From Peptococcaceae bacterium (GTDB taxonomy: Bacteria; Bacillota; Peptococcia; Peptococcales; Peptococcaceae): DNA of 64,000 nucleotides. The notes below the pieces were generated by a model, which worked only from the letters and a program-made list of their open reading frames with translations, was not told the origin of the DNA and made no database searches. Positions 36,208 to 44,562 of the stretch are shown here, piece after piece. The DNA lies in the NCBI GenBank assembly GCA_900759105.1, contig CAAETY010000145.1, positions 66,747 through 130,746 on the forward strand, in the 5' to 3' direction. Each line of letters starts with the position of its first letter. Position 1 is the first letter of the stretch. A program made the position numbers and the translations under genes.

Positions 36208-38238
36208 TTATGCGCGATAGCGTTTGGCGATGAAAAGTCCCAATATCAGTACGGCTATTGCGCAAGCGAGTGCTATCCAGGTCGTGCTGTTTAGGCCACT
36301 ACTTGGGGCGGTGCCGTTGTTTGGGCTTGTACCACTGGCATTAGGAGGGGTATTGCCATCAGCCGGAGTTAGTGCACCGTCAGCGGCAGACATTGCAGGC
36401 GGCTCGCCGTTTGTCGGTGCGGTTGTGTCGTTTGCCGTGCCATCGGAGGCAACAGCGTCATCGACCTGCTGTGACAGCTTGGTTGGCGTTGCCATTGCTT
36501 GCGCTCTTGTTTGCGCATTTGGCGTGCTTTGCACTTCGCCGTTTGCCTGATTGGCGGCACCGGGTTGTGCCGGTCCACCACCGCCAAAGCCGGCGTTACC
36601 GTCATTCATCGAGCCCATGTCGGACAATGTGAGGGCGGAAGCATCCACGGCTTTTGTATTCTCGGTGGTTTCACCGGTTTCAAGCTGTGTTGTCACGCTT
36701 TCGCTTCGCAAGCTGCAGAAGCTACGCAAGTCATCGACACCTGTTTCAAATTCGTCCACACTGTAAAACGCAGTGGGGTCCTTTGCAACATAGTCTTTAA
36801 TCAGGCTATAGGTATCATCAATCATGCTTTGCATATCAACCTCACTCAAAAATTTGCTGAAAAGCGCATGGTAGGCGTTGGTATAGCTTTCGTTTTCGTA
36901 AATCCAGTTGAGCATGGGGCGGTCCTCGGCGCCGGCGGTAACCGGGCTATCAATTGGGGTATTGATGATGGTGGTCGCATCACCGCCATCAAAGGTTCCG
37001 AAAGCGAGGTTGTAGTCCCACGGTATCATGGCCAATTGTCCGTCCTGTTCATGCAGGTAATAGTTGTGTACCATGGTGCCGGTATAGCTGTCGCCATTGC
37101 AAACAAAGTTATGAACCACAAAATAGCGCATCACTTGGTCAACATCCACAATAGATTCGATGTCTTCATTGTTTGAGAGCTTTTTCAGCGATTCGATGAG
37201 TCTTGTTTGGTCGGCATCGCTGCAATCTGTTTTGGCGTTGTTCCAAATATTGCTGTAGCTATCGGGGTCATCATCAATATATTGAAGCTTCACATCATCT
37301 GCCCCCATGCCGGAGCCACCGGAACCACCCTGCATATTCTCACCATCCGGCAAAGCAGGTGGTCCGCCATTTTCCGCCTCATTGCCCTGCGCAGCGGCTG
37401 CGCCGTCAGGTAACGCCGGTGGCGCAGTGTTTTCTGCAGTGGCATTCGCGGCTTGCGACAGGCTCGCACCATCGCTGACGGTTTGCGTTGCTTGCTCGGT
37501 TGCTTCTGTTTCTGCGTTGGCAGCTGCCTTTTCTGTGTCCGCATGAACATTTTCGTTTGCGGCATCAACCTGCGCGGCTTTATCAAAACCACCGTCACCG
37601 CCCGGCCCACCACCGCCGAGGTTCATGCTGTCCGGTTTGTAAAGCTCACCGTAATCCGTGCCGTAGTTGCGTTCAAGGAATGCATCCTCCACACCTTCCA
37701 CAGCCAAGTACAAGCCCCAATCTTCGCCGTTCACGGTGATATATGCATAGCTGCACAGTGGCGCATTGACGCCAAATTGCTGCATCATGGTGTAGGTGAA
37801 GTAATCCTTCATCATGGTGCTATCCTGAATCAGGTTATTGAGGCTAAGCTTATCCAAGCCGTGATAGGTTTTGGCGCTATCGTACTGATCAAATTCTATC
37901 TTAAAGCTGTATCTGTCACTGTCCATCGAGGCAACCGTGGTCATCGAGTTATTGCCCTTGCCGCGAATGGCTACATTGTTGTAGGTTTCTCCGTCAATGA
38001 CAAGATTGGCAGCATAATATTCTTTTGTCGTAGCATTGGCTATAAAATCGTCCCAATCGTCCATTTCAATGTCAATGGTGTGAACCTTGGATTGGTCAAA
38101 CAAGCGATCTTCGTATCCCATGGTATGAGGGCGCACTTTTATGCCCAGCGTTGCACCGTTCATAAACAGGAGGGTCAAAATCAGTGTCCATGCCACAATC
38201 GTCCAAGCGATTTTTTCGAAATGCTTACTTTCGGTCAT
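36208..38238 (-). CDS. CotH-kinase-family surface protein
   Basis: The 676-residue protein has an N-terminal membrane helix (about 10-30), a CotH protein-kinase-like domain (with FKIEFDQYDSAKTYHGLDKLSLNN, and MIPWDYNLAFGTFDGG), and a C-terminal membrane helix before a basic tail. Two low-complexity stretches rich in Ala, Gly, Pro, Asn and Gln interrupt it: one inside the kinase domain (about 205-325, with PPALPDG twice) and one before the last helix. The spore-coat kinase CotH phosphorylates surface proteins; here the partners are DUF4956 and VTC genes 3 and 32 bases away, a known trio of uncertain role. Substrate unknown. Confidence 0.88.
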   Translation of the reverse strand: MTESKHFEKIAWTIVAWTLILTLLFMNGATLGIKVRPHTMGYEDRLFDQSKVHTIDIEMDDWDDFIANATTKEYYAANLVIDGETYNNVAIRGKGNNSMTTVASMDSDRYSFKIEFDQYDSAKTYHGLDKLSLNNLIQDSTMMKDYFTYTMMQQFGVNAPLCSYAYITVNGEDWGLYLAVEGVEDAFLERNYGTDYGELYKPDSMNLGGGGPGGDGGFDKAAQVDAANENVHADTEKAAANAETEATEQATQTVSDGASLSQAANATAENTAPPALPDGAAAAQGNEAENGGPPALPDGENMQGGSGGSGMGADDVKLQYIDDDPDSYSNIWNNAKTDCSDADQTRLIESLKKLSNNEDIESIVDVDQVMRYFVVHNFVCNGDSYTGTMVHNYYLHEQDGQLAMIPWDYNLAFGTFDGGDATTIINTPIDSPVTAGAEDRPMLNWIYENESYTNAYHALFSKFLSEVDMQSMIDDTYSLIKDYVAKDPTAFYSVDEFETGVDDLRSFCSLRSESVTTQLETGETTENTKAVDASALTLSDMGSMNDGNAGFGGGGPAQPGAANQANGEVQSTPNAQTRAQAMATPTKLSQQVDDAVASDGTANDTTAPTNGEPPAMSAADGALTPADGNTPPNASGTSPNNGTAPSSGLNSTTWIALACAIAVLILGLFIAKRYRA

Positions 38239-38241
38239 GGC

Positions 38242-38913
38242 CTAGCCCATATAGTCGCCGTTGTAGGAAACGATGACTGCACTGGTCACGCCGGGCATTT
38301 CTGAAAGGGTATTGATAAAATCGGTGTTGTCTTCTTGAAGACGCACTTCAATGTTGAGTTCAATCGCACCGGCCTGAGCGGATTTGCTTTTGGTGGTGCT
38401 GCGAATCACGTTTTGGGCAATAAATTGGCAGGCGTTCACTTCTGTTTCGTGGTCGGCGCAGCCCAAGACTATCATATAGGGATGGGTGCGCACCTTTTTG
38501 TTCACCAGCACCAGCAACACCATGCCGATGCAGAAGCTGCCAATCACCGCCAGCGGAATCATCCCGGAGGCCAATATAATCCCGACACCAATCGCCCAAA
38601 ATAAAAAGGCAATGTCCATCGGGTCCTTGATGGCTGTACGGAAACGGACGATGGACAAGGCACCAACCATCCCCAGCGAGAGCACCACGTTCGATGATAC
38701 CGCAAGGATAACAATCGACGTAATCATAGTAAGCGCCATCAGCGTGGTTCCAAAGCCGGCAGAATACATGACGCCGCGATAGGTTTTCTTGTAAATCAAA
38801 AAGATAAAAAGTCCGATTCCAAAGGAAAAAAGAATAGTGAGCACCATATCCACCAAGCTCACGGCGGTTACGTTCTCCAAAAAGCTGGATTTGAAAATAT
38901 CATTAAATGTCAT
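38242..38913 (-). CDS. DUF4956 membrane protein
   Basis: The 223-residue protein has about four membrane helices in its first 135 residues, with the family phrase LSIVRFRTAIKDPMDIAFLFWAIGVG, and a soluble C-terminal domain. DUF4956 proteins are usually encoded beside VTC-domain polymerases and CotH kinases, as here. Its specific activity is not known; a role as membrane partner of the polyphosphate polymerase is a guess from context. Confidence 0.88.
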   Translation of the reverse strand: MTFNDIFKSSFLENVTAVSLVDMVLTILFSFGIGLFIFLIYKKTYRGVMYSAGFGTTLMALTMITSIVILAVSSNVVLSLGMVGALSIVRFRTAIKDPMDIAFLFWAIGVGIILASGMIPLAVIGSFCIGMVLLVLVNKKVRTHPYMIVLGCADHETEVNACQFIAQNVIRSTTKSKSAQAGAIELNIEVRLQEDNTDFINTLSEMPGVTSAVIVSYNGDYMG

Positions 38914-38942
38914 TGGCGTATCAGTTCCTTTATGGGTTGTAA

Positions 38943-39614
38943 TTAGTCATACATCCGACTGGCGGCATATTTTGAAAATGCGCTGCTATGGCGACAGCCC
39001 AATTGAATGGCATTGCGAACAACGTCAGGCAAATATTGGTCCCATTTCACCTCGAGAATGGAAGGGGAATTTTTGATAGGCACGGTAAGACAATTCGGAT
39101 TGAGAAAATTCGTGCAGCGCATACCGGTGCGAATCTCTGAATCCAACGTCACCCGCACATTGCCCGGCGCGTACACAAAGGGCTCGCGAATATAATCCAC
39201 AATCACCTTGGCGCGCAAGCCTTCGTGGCACATCCGTCGGTAAAAGCCTTGCAGTACGGCATCGTCACTGTCCGCCAGCCAGTCCGCCTCGCCACGCACC
39301 AAGGCCAAGGCTTGCGCCGGCGAAAGGGCAGCAGCCTGCTTGTAGCCAACCCCACCGCATTTATACTTGCGTTCCAAATGAAGGGTCGCAGGCTCGTCAT
39401 TGTACAAGCGCAGGCGATATTTTTCGCGAATCATGACGCCATCCAGCTTTTCTCGCAAGGCCTTGTCATCAAAGCTGTCAAAATACACACTGCGGATTTT
39501 ATAAGCGCCATTCACCGCATGGCGGTCCGGCGTCATCACCGTGCGCAACCGTTGACGCAGTACCAACAAATCCAAATTACTGACCTCATGCTTTACTTCA
39601 TGCCAAAATTGCAT
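38943..39614 (-). CDS. VTC-domain polyphosphate polymerase-like protein
   Basis: The 223-residue protein has a tunnel-fold VTC domain with basic active-site strands such as IREKYRLRLYN, HLERKYKC and PVIVDYIREPF-like residues, and the late Glu-containing strand SILEVKWDQYLP. In yeast the VTC domain polymerises ATP into polyphosphate; bacterial homologues are less studied. It is the first gene of the CotH trio, with AAGGAGG before its ATG. Confidence 0.85.
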   Translation of the reverse strand: MQFWHEVKHEVSNLDLLVLRQRLRTVMTPDRHAVNGAYKIRSVYFDSFDDKALREKLDGVMIREKYRLRLYNDEPATLHLERKYKCGGVGYKQAAALSPAQALALVRGEADWLADSDDAVLQGFYRRMCHEGLRAKVIVDYIREPFVYAPGNVRVTLDSEIRTGMRCTNFLNPNCLTVPIKNSPSILEVKWDQYLPDVVRNAIQLGCRHSSAFSKYAASRMYD

Positions 39615-39864
39615 GTTACGGCCTCCTTTCCTTGCTTCCCCTTGCAGAAAGCATCATCAAAAACAAACATCAGCAAAGCGCATTGGTGCACTGCCTGTTA
39701 CAAACAATCCGCTGTCAAAACAACGTGGCATTCGCCCCTTTCCGCGAGCTTTTTTTACAGCATACTGTCCAAACCTTAACTCTAACTTAACAAAACATGC
39801 TCAACACAAAAAAGCACTCATCTTTCAAAAATAAGCGGGACGTCTTTACCAACTGGCATCGGCA

Positions 39865-39894
39865 TTGACAAGGGGCAACGTGTCTGCCTACAAT
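39865..39894 (+). promoter_or_regulatory. Promoter of the TetR gene
   Basis: TTGACA (39865-39870), an 18-bp spacer and TACAAT (39889-39894) lie about 50 bases before the start codon. The rest of the 332-base gap 39615-39946 shows nothing else I can name. Confidence 0.75.
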
Positions 39895-39946
39895 AGTTAT
39901 AAATGCATCGCGAGATTACACAGCTTATACGGAAGGGAGCAGCTGC

Positions 39947-40495
39947 ATGGCAAAACTGACACAAAAAGCACTCATCAATGAATTTGAAACCATGCTTAGC
40001 GAAATGCCCTTCAGTAAAATCACCGTATCGGCGCTTATTGCGCGCTGTGGCGTAAGCTCCAACACCTTTTATTATCATTTTCGCGATATCTACGATTTGT
40101 TGGATGCATGGCTGGAGGTCAAAAAGACTGCCTTTCTGCAAGACTGTGACTCCACACAGCACTGGGAAGCACATCTCAAAGATTTCTTCGCTACCTTGAA
40201 GGCCCATCAAAAAACCATCCGACATCTCTTTAATGATCTGAGCCGCGATCGCTTGGAACGCTATGTGTTTGAATCGTCAAAGCCCTGCTTTTATGATTAC
40301 ATCCAATCGGTTTGCACCGGTAATGCCGTCGATGAACGCACGCTGCAAGGCCTTGCCGATTGTTGCTGCTATTCGTTTTTTGGCCTGATGCTTGAATTTC
40401 TTTGGAGCAACATGTGTCTTGATGTCGATGCGGCGATTGACCGCCTGCATACGATTTTTGACGCCATGCTGATAAATGTGACTACACCGCAATAA
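39947..40495 (+). CDS. TetR/AcrR-family transcriptional regulator
   Basis: The 182-residue protein has the TetR HTH at about 22-55 (FSKITVSALIARCGVSSNTFYYHFRDIYDL) and an all-helical ligand or dimer domain with a cysteine-rich patch (LADCCCYSF). It resembles the DhaS-like subgroup by length. A terminator separates it from the two membrane proteins that follow; these, or the divergent CotH trio, are the likely targets. Confidence 0.88.
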   Translation: MAKLTQKALINEFETMLSEMPFSKITVSALIARCGVSSNTFYYHFRDIYDLLDAWLEVKKTAFLQDCDSTQHWEAHLKDFFATLKAHQKTIRHLFNDLSRDRLERYVFESSKPCFYDYIQSVCTGNAVDERTLQGLADCCCYSFFGLMLEFLWSNMCLDVDAAIDRLHTIFDAMLINVTTPQ

Positions 40496-40536
40496 GCCTT
40501 ACAAAAATGTTTTTTTGTTCAAAATATGATGAATCA

Positions 40537-40577
40537 AGGCGATTTCTCCTATTTTAGGGGAAATCGTCTTTTTTCTA
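40537..40577 (+). terminator. Terminator after the TetR gene
   Basis: GGCGATTTCTCCT pairs with AGGGGAAATCGTC and is followed by T residues. Confidence 0.85.
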
Positions 40578-40698
40578 TATGGGCATCACCGCCCTCTGTC
40601 GTTACAATAACATTTAATCTAAAAGTAATGTCGCAAGGAACCGCGCAACAGCCATGGTTACGCCTTTCTACAAATGTTTTTTAGGAGATGTGATTGCA

Positions 40699-41283
40699 AT
40701 GAAGGAATCATGGAAAAAATTCAGAGACTGGGCCCTCCTTATCAGTTGCTGTGTCTTTTTGTTGGGTGCGCTCATGGTATGGCGTCCAAATATGTCTGCC
40801 CTTATTCTTTGCACCATCCTCGGGGCAATTTGCTTGGCAATTGGGATTGGCGAGCTCTGCCGTTACTTTAGCTTAGGGGTTGCCGGCTTATTCTTTAAGT
40901 TTGATTTGGCGATTGGTCTGGTAAATATCCTTTTGGGGATTCTCTTGCTCCTGCATCCATTGGATGCAATTGTCTTTCTCCCTATTGCTGCCGGCCTCTT
41001 TATTTTGATTGGCAGCAGCTTTGATATTCAGCTAGCCGTTGAAATGCATCACTTAGGGGCCAAACACTGGTGGTTAACAATGGCGCTCGGTATTCTCAGC
41101 ACCATCTTCGCCTTTTTCCTTATTTTTGACCCATTCAACGGCACCACCGCCTTGATGATTTTTGCAGGCATTTCTTTGATTGTCAGCAGTATTGAAAGCT
41201 TCTATCTCATTGTCTGCATTTCCAAAGCCGTTAAATCCAGCAAGGATGACGACATCATTGATGTCACCTGGACAGAGCTGTGA
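40699..41283 (+). CDS. DUF308/HdeD-like membrane protein
   Basis: The 194-residue protein has six evenly spaced membrane helices arranged as three pairs, typical of DUF308 (HdeD) proteins, some of which act in acid stress. A longer frame begins at 40654, but TAGGAGATG is well placed for the ATG at 40699, and the residues before it are not family-like. It ends in an acidic tail and overlaps the next start by four bases. Confidence 0.82.
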   Translation: MKESWKKFRDWALLISCCVFLLGALMVWRPNMSALILCTILGAICLAIGIGELCRYFSLGVAGLFFKFDLAIGLVNILLGILLLLHPLDAIVFLPIAAGLFILIGSSFDIQLAVEMHHLGAKHWWLTMALGILSTIFAFFLIFDPFNGTTALMIFAGISLIVSSIESFYLIVCISKAVKSSKDDDIIDVTWTEL

Positions 41284-41975
41284 AAACGATCAGACAAAAA
41301 CACAGCCTGTTCTTTCAACTATGGAAGCCCTGCATTATCGGACTCTGGGCCGTGCTCATTGTTCTTTGCTTTCTCAATCGCGATGCACTCTCTGTTTCCG
41401 ATATTTTGCAATACTCCCCTGCCAATCCGTTTTTGGCTGCTTTTGTAATGGTGTTGCTGTTTGCGCTGAAAAGCCTGACAGTGGTATTGTTCTGCGGGTT
41501 TCTCTACGCTGCTGCAGGCATTCTCTTTCCCTTGCCGGTGGCCCTCCTCGTGAACCTCATCGGTACTGTCGTAATGGCGACACTGCCATATTATTTGGGA
41601 CAACAAATGGGAAGCGATGCCGCCAATCGTGTCGTGCTGAAATATCCCAAGGCAGAGCAGCTTCGCGCCCTCCGACAAGACAATGACGGCTTTTTGTCCT
41701 TTGTCACGCGCTTGATTGTGCTCTTACCCGGCGATGTCGTGAGCTTTTTTATGGGCGCCATCGGCGTTGGCTTCAAAAAATACATCACCGGAAGCATGCT
41801 CGGCTTCTTGCCCTTGATAATCACCTGTACCATCATGGGTACAAACATCACCAATCCCCATTCACGTGCCTTTATTACAGCAGTCTGCGTACAAGGGCTC
41901 TGCATGGTGGTGTCAATGATTCTCTACTTCTTTTACAGAAAACACCATCTCTCTCGGTGCCAAGGCAACACTTAA
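41280..41975 (+). CDS. VTT/TVP38-family (DedA-related) membrane protein
   Basis: The 231-residue protein has about five or six membrane helices and the VTT-domain pattern: LYAAAGILFPLPVALLVNLIGTVVMATLPYYLG and RLIVLLPGDVVSFFMGAIGVGFKKYITGS. Family members are implicated in lipid scrambling or membrane homeostasis. It starts at a GTG overlapping the DUF308 stop (GTGA), so the two are translated together. Confidence 0.85.
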   Translation: MKTIRQKHSLFFQLWKPCIIGLWAVLIVLCFLNRDALSVSDILQYSPANPFLAAFVMVLLFALKSLTVVLFCGFLYAAAGILFPLPVALLVNLIGTVVMATLPYYLGQQMGSDAANRVVLKYPKAEQLRALRQDNDGFLSFVTRLIVLLPGDVVSFFMGAIGVGFKKYITGSMLGFLPLIITCTIMGTNITNPHSRAFITAVCVQGLCMVVSMILYFFYRKHHLSRCQGNT

Positions 41976-42020
41976 ATCACACCATCCCCAATCCACCTTT
42001 GGCACCATTTTCTTCATAGC

Positions 42021-42056
42021 GCGCCTGCTCCCACCGGAGCAGGCGCATTTATTTTG
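42021..42056 (+). terminator. Terminator after the DUF308-VTT pair
   Basis: A perfect 11-bp GC-rich stem with a CACC loop is followed by ATTTATTTT. Confidence 0.85.
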
Positions 42057-42128
42057 CCCGCTTACCAAGAAATCCACAACTGTGGATTCTTTTGACACTA
42101 CTGTGGGCAACCGTTTCTCCACTAGAAT

Positions 42129-42239
42129 TTGAAAAGTCATTAAAACCACCGCTGTTTTCTATTGAAAAGTCATCGAAACACCCCTCTATTTTCATTGAAA
42201 AGTCATTGAAATTGTGTTCTAATGATATTGAAAAGTCAT
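42129..42239 (+). repeat. Four direct repeats with exact 33-bp period
   Basis: The 12-bp core TTGAAAAGTCAT occurs at 42129, 42162, 42195 and 42228, each step exactly 33 bp or about three helical turns. Conservation extends to AAA four bases further. The last copy runs into the ribosome binding site of the DUF4143 ATPase at 42257. The 17-21 bases between cores are unrelated. The array looks like a multi-site operator on one face of the DNA. Confidence 0.85.
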
Positions 42240-42256
42240 TCAAAGGAGGTTGAATC

Positions 42257-43606
42257 ATGCTCTATCGTAAGATTGAATCCCTTATCAAGGACCATCTTTC
42301 GTCCGACTCCAAAAAAATCCTTTTAATTGACGGTGCACGTCAAGTCGGAAAAACGACCACCATTCGCTACATCGGCACACAGCTTTTCGAGCACGTTATC
42401 GAGCTTAATATGATTGAAGATAGCCTTGGCCCCCGTCTTTTTGCCAACACCAACACCGTTGAGGACTTTTATTTGCAAGTCAGTATGTTGGCCGGGGATA
42501 AAATGATAGGTAAAAACAGCACCCTTATTTTTATTGATGAAATCCAAGCCTATCCTCAGCTGTTAACTCTGCTAAAATTTCTTGCACAAGACAATCAATT
42601 TACCTACATTGCCAGTGGCTCTCTCTTGGGCGTGACGCTTTCGCAAACGCCTTCTATTCCGATGGGAAGCATTCGCAAAATTCGCATGTTCCCATTGGAT
42701 TTCGAAGAGTTTCTCTATGCCAACGGCTTGAATCGTTTTGCCATTCAAGCCATGCAAAAAAAATTCGAGCAGTTGGAAGCCCTCGATGAATCCATGCACA
42801 ACAAAATGATGGATCTTTTTCGTAAGTATCTTTTAGTAGGTGGGCTTCCTGATGCCGTCAATGCCTATCTGAAAACCAACAATATCCAAACCGTTCGCGC
42901 CATTCAAAGTGAAATTCACGACTACTATGCCGCCGACGCTTCAAAATACGATACCGATAATAAGCTTAAAATCCGTCGTATCTATGACCTTATCCCTTCC
43001 AACATGGAAAACAAGAAAAAGCGCATCTTTGTCAATCAAATTGAGCACACCAAGGGTAAAACCTTCAAAAGCTATCAGGATGAATTTGACTATCTCATTA
43101 GCGCCGGTATAGCGCTGAATGTGCAAGCCATTGCAACACCGGTTTTTCCGCTCATCGAGTCCAGCGGTAAAAACTTGATAAAGCTCTACTTAAATGACGT
43201 TGGCCTATTAACCAATATTCTCTACCGCAACAATATTCGCGCTGTTCTGGACGATGAAAAAAGCATTAATCTCGGCAGTGTCTATGAATCTGTGGTTACA
43301 AGCGAGCTCATCTGCCACGGCCATGCCCTTTACTATTACGATAATCGCAGCAAAGGCGAGGTGGATTATCTCATCGACGACTACAACAGCCTTTCCGTGG
43401 TGCCAATTGAAGTAAAATCCGGCAAGGATTACACCGTGCACAGCGCTTTGAACGGTTTTGTTTCAAACGAAGGCTACCCTATCAAAAAAGCGTTCGTTGT
43501 TTCCAACGAACGCACTGTCACTCAAAATGGCAAAACCATTTATATTCCTATTTACTACATCATGTTCTTTCATGCCGATTATACCTCGAGCCCATTGACA
43601 TTTTAA
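42257..43606 (+). CDS. AAA-type ATPase with DUF4143 domain
   Basis: The 449-residue protein has Walker A GARQVGKTT (26-34), Walker B LIFIDEIQ, a sensor-like ASGSLLG, and a C-terminal DUF4143 half containing a restriction-endonuclease-like motif: GSVYESVVTSEL, then GEVDYLID and VVPIEVKSGKD (Glu, Asp, Glu-x-Lys). The nuclease-like residues suggest DNA binding or cleavage, but the biological role of this very common family is not known. It stands alone, with AAAGGAGG before its ATG and phased repeats upstream. Confidence 0.92.
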   Translation: MLYRKIESLIKDHLSSDSKKILLIDGARQVGKTTTIRYIGTQLFEHVIELNMIEDSLGPRLFANTNTVEDFYLQVSMLAGDKMIGKNSTLIFIDEIQAYPQLLTLLKFLAQDNQFTYIASGSLLGVTLSQTPSIPMGSIRKIRMFPLDFEEFLYANGLNRFAIQAMQKKFEQLEALDESMHNKMMDLFRKYLLVGGLPDAVNAYLKTNNIQTVRAIQSEIHDYYAADASKYDTDNKLKIRRIYDLIPSNMENKKKRIFVNQIEHTKGKTFKSYQDEFDYLISAGIALNVQAIATPVFPLIESSGKNLIKLYLNDVGLLTNILYRNNIRAVLDDEKSINLGSVYESVVTSELICHGHALYYYDNRSKGEVDYLIDDYNSLSVVPIEVKSGKDYTVHSALNGFVSNEGYPIKKAFVVSNERTVTQNGKTIYIPIYYIMFFHADYTSSPLTF

Positions 43607-43608
43607 CG

Positions 43609-43650
43609 ACAAACAGCCTGCCCCGCTATTGGGACAGGCTGTTTTGGTTG
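43609..43650. terminator. Bidirectional terminator
   Basis: AAACAGCCTG-CCC and GGG-ACAGGCTGTTTT form a stem that ends the ATPase gene and also the convergent ferredoxin gene. Confidence 0.85.
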
Positions 43651-43675
43651 ATGGTATCTGTAGTATGATGCTCAT

Positions 43676-44437
43676 TTACAGATAGAGCTTATTTTCTTTT
43701 GGCTTTTTGCACGTGCGGGCAAGGCTCAAGCCTGCTACAAAACGCATAATCGGATTCACACGGCGCGCTTTTTCCGGGCAAATGCGCACACAGCGCATGC
43801 AGGAAATACAGCGATTGCTATAGGTTTGGCTTGGATTGTCGAGCGGAATCGCATTGACCGGACATTTTGAGGCACAGAGGCCACACTCGATGCATGCCTT
43901 GCGTTTGGCCTTGGGCTTCAGCGGTACGCCATCATACGCACGGTAGGGGCGATTGCCCGGCACGCCCACCTTTTTCTTCTCCGGATGGTCGAGCAAATCT
44001 TGATGAATATCCTGCCCAAATTGGCGAAGCTCGTAAATATCACGCCCGCTTGGACGCCCGGCACCGTATTGTGGCAAAATAGAGTGCTCGGCCACTGCAG
44101 CCACCGCCGCCACCGGTCTGAATCCACATTCACGCACGGTATCTGCCATTTCTCGAAGGGTATCTTCAAAATCGCGATTGCCGTAAACCGCCACCAGCAC
44201 CGCACGTGCGCCGCCGCCTACAAATTGGCGCAAGCGTTCCAATGCAATCGCAGGCGCACGCCCACCGTAGGACGGCATGCCAATCAAGCACACATCCCGT
44301 TCGCCAAAACAAATTCCCTGCCAATCATCATCGCGAGACAAATCAATACGCGAATCCACCACAAAGGACTTTGACAGCTGCGCCATCACCGCTGACGTTC
44401 CACCGGTCGGGCTGAATTCCATCAAAATTGTACTCAT
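43676..44437 (-). CDS. EFR1-type flavodoxin-like/4Fe-4S ferredoxin fusion
   Basis: The 253-residue protein joins an N-terminal flavodoxin-like domain (FMN loop FSPTGGTSA at about 8-16, MPSYGGRAP) to a bacterial ferredoxin with two 4Fe-4S sites, Cys182/185/188/192 and Cys210/213/216/220. It should act as a soluble low-potential electron carrier. I start it at the ATG (44437), nine bases after GGGGAG; the in-frame GTG at 44446 directly abuts that site. It could feed the nuo complex that lacks NuoEFG, but there is no operon link. Confidence 0.9.
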   Translation of the reverse strand: MSTILMEFSPTGGTSAVMAQLSKSFVVDSRIDLSRDDDWQGICFGERDVCLIGMPSYGGRAPAIALERLRQFVGGGARAVLVAVYGNRDFEDTLREMADTVRECGFRPVAAVAAVAEHSILPQYGAGRPSGRDIYELRQFGQDIHQDLLDHPEKKKVGVPGNRPYRAYDGVPLKPKAKRKACIECGLCASKCPVNAIPLDNPSQTYSNRCISCMRCVRICPEKARRVNPIMRFVAGLSLARTCKKPKENKLYL

Positions 44438-44562
44438 TCGCCACACTCCCCTTTTTTATCATTGTGCTTCTATTTTATCCAATTCCCAACACGGTAACAA
44501 GGAAAAGCCGCTTCCCACTCTCTTACAAATTGATTACAATAAACAGCATAGGAGGTGTGAAA

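Noticed and set aside
42129..42239. The 33-bp repeats as a CRISPR array
   Set aside because: The conserved core is only 12-17 bases, spacers are too short, and no cas gene is present.
42049..42258. Minus-strand open frame coding a repeated Asn-Asp-Phe-Ser peptide
   Set aside because: The 11-residue peptide period merely reflects the 33-bp DNA repeats; there is no start site and the frame overlaps the ATPase ribosome binding site.
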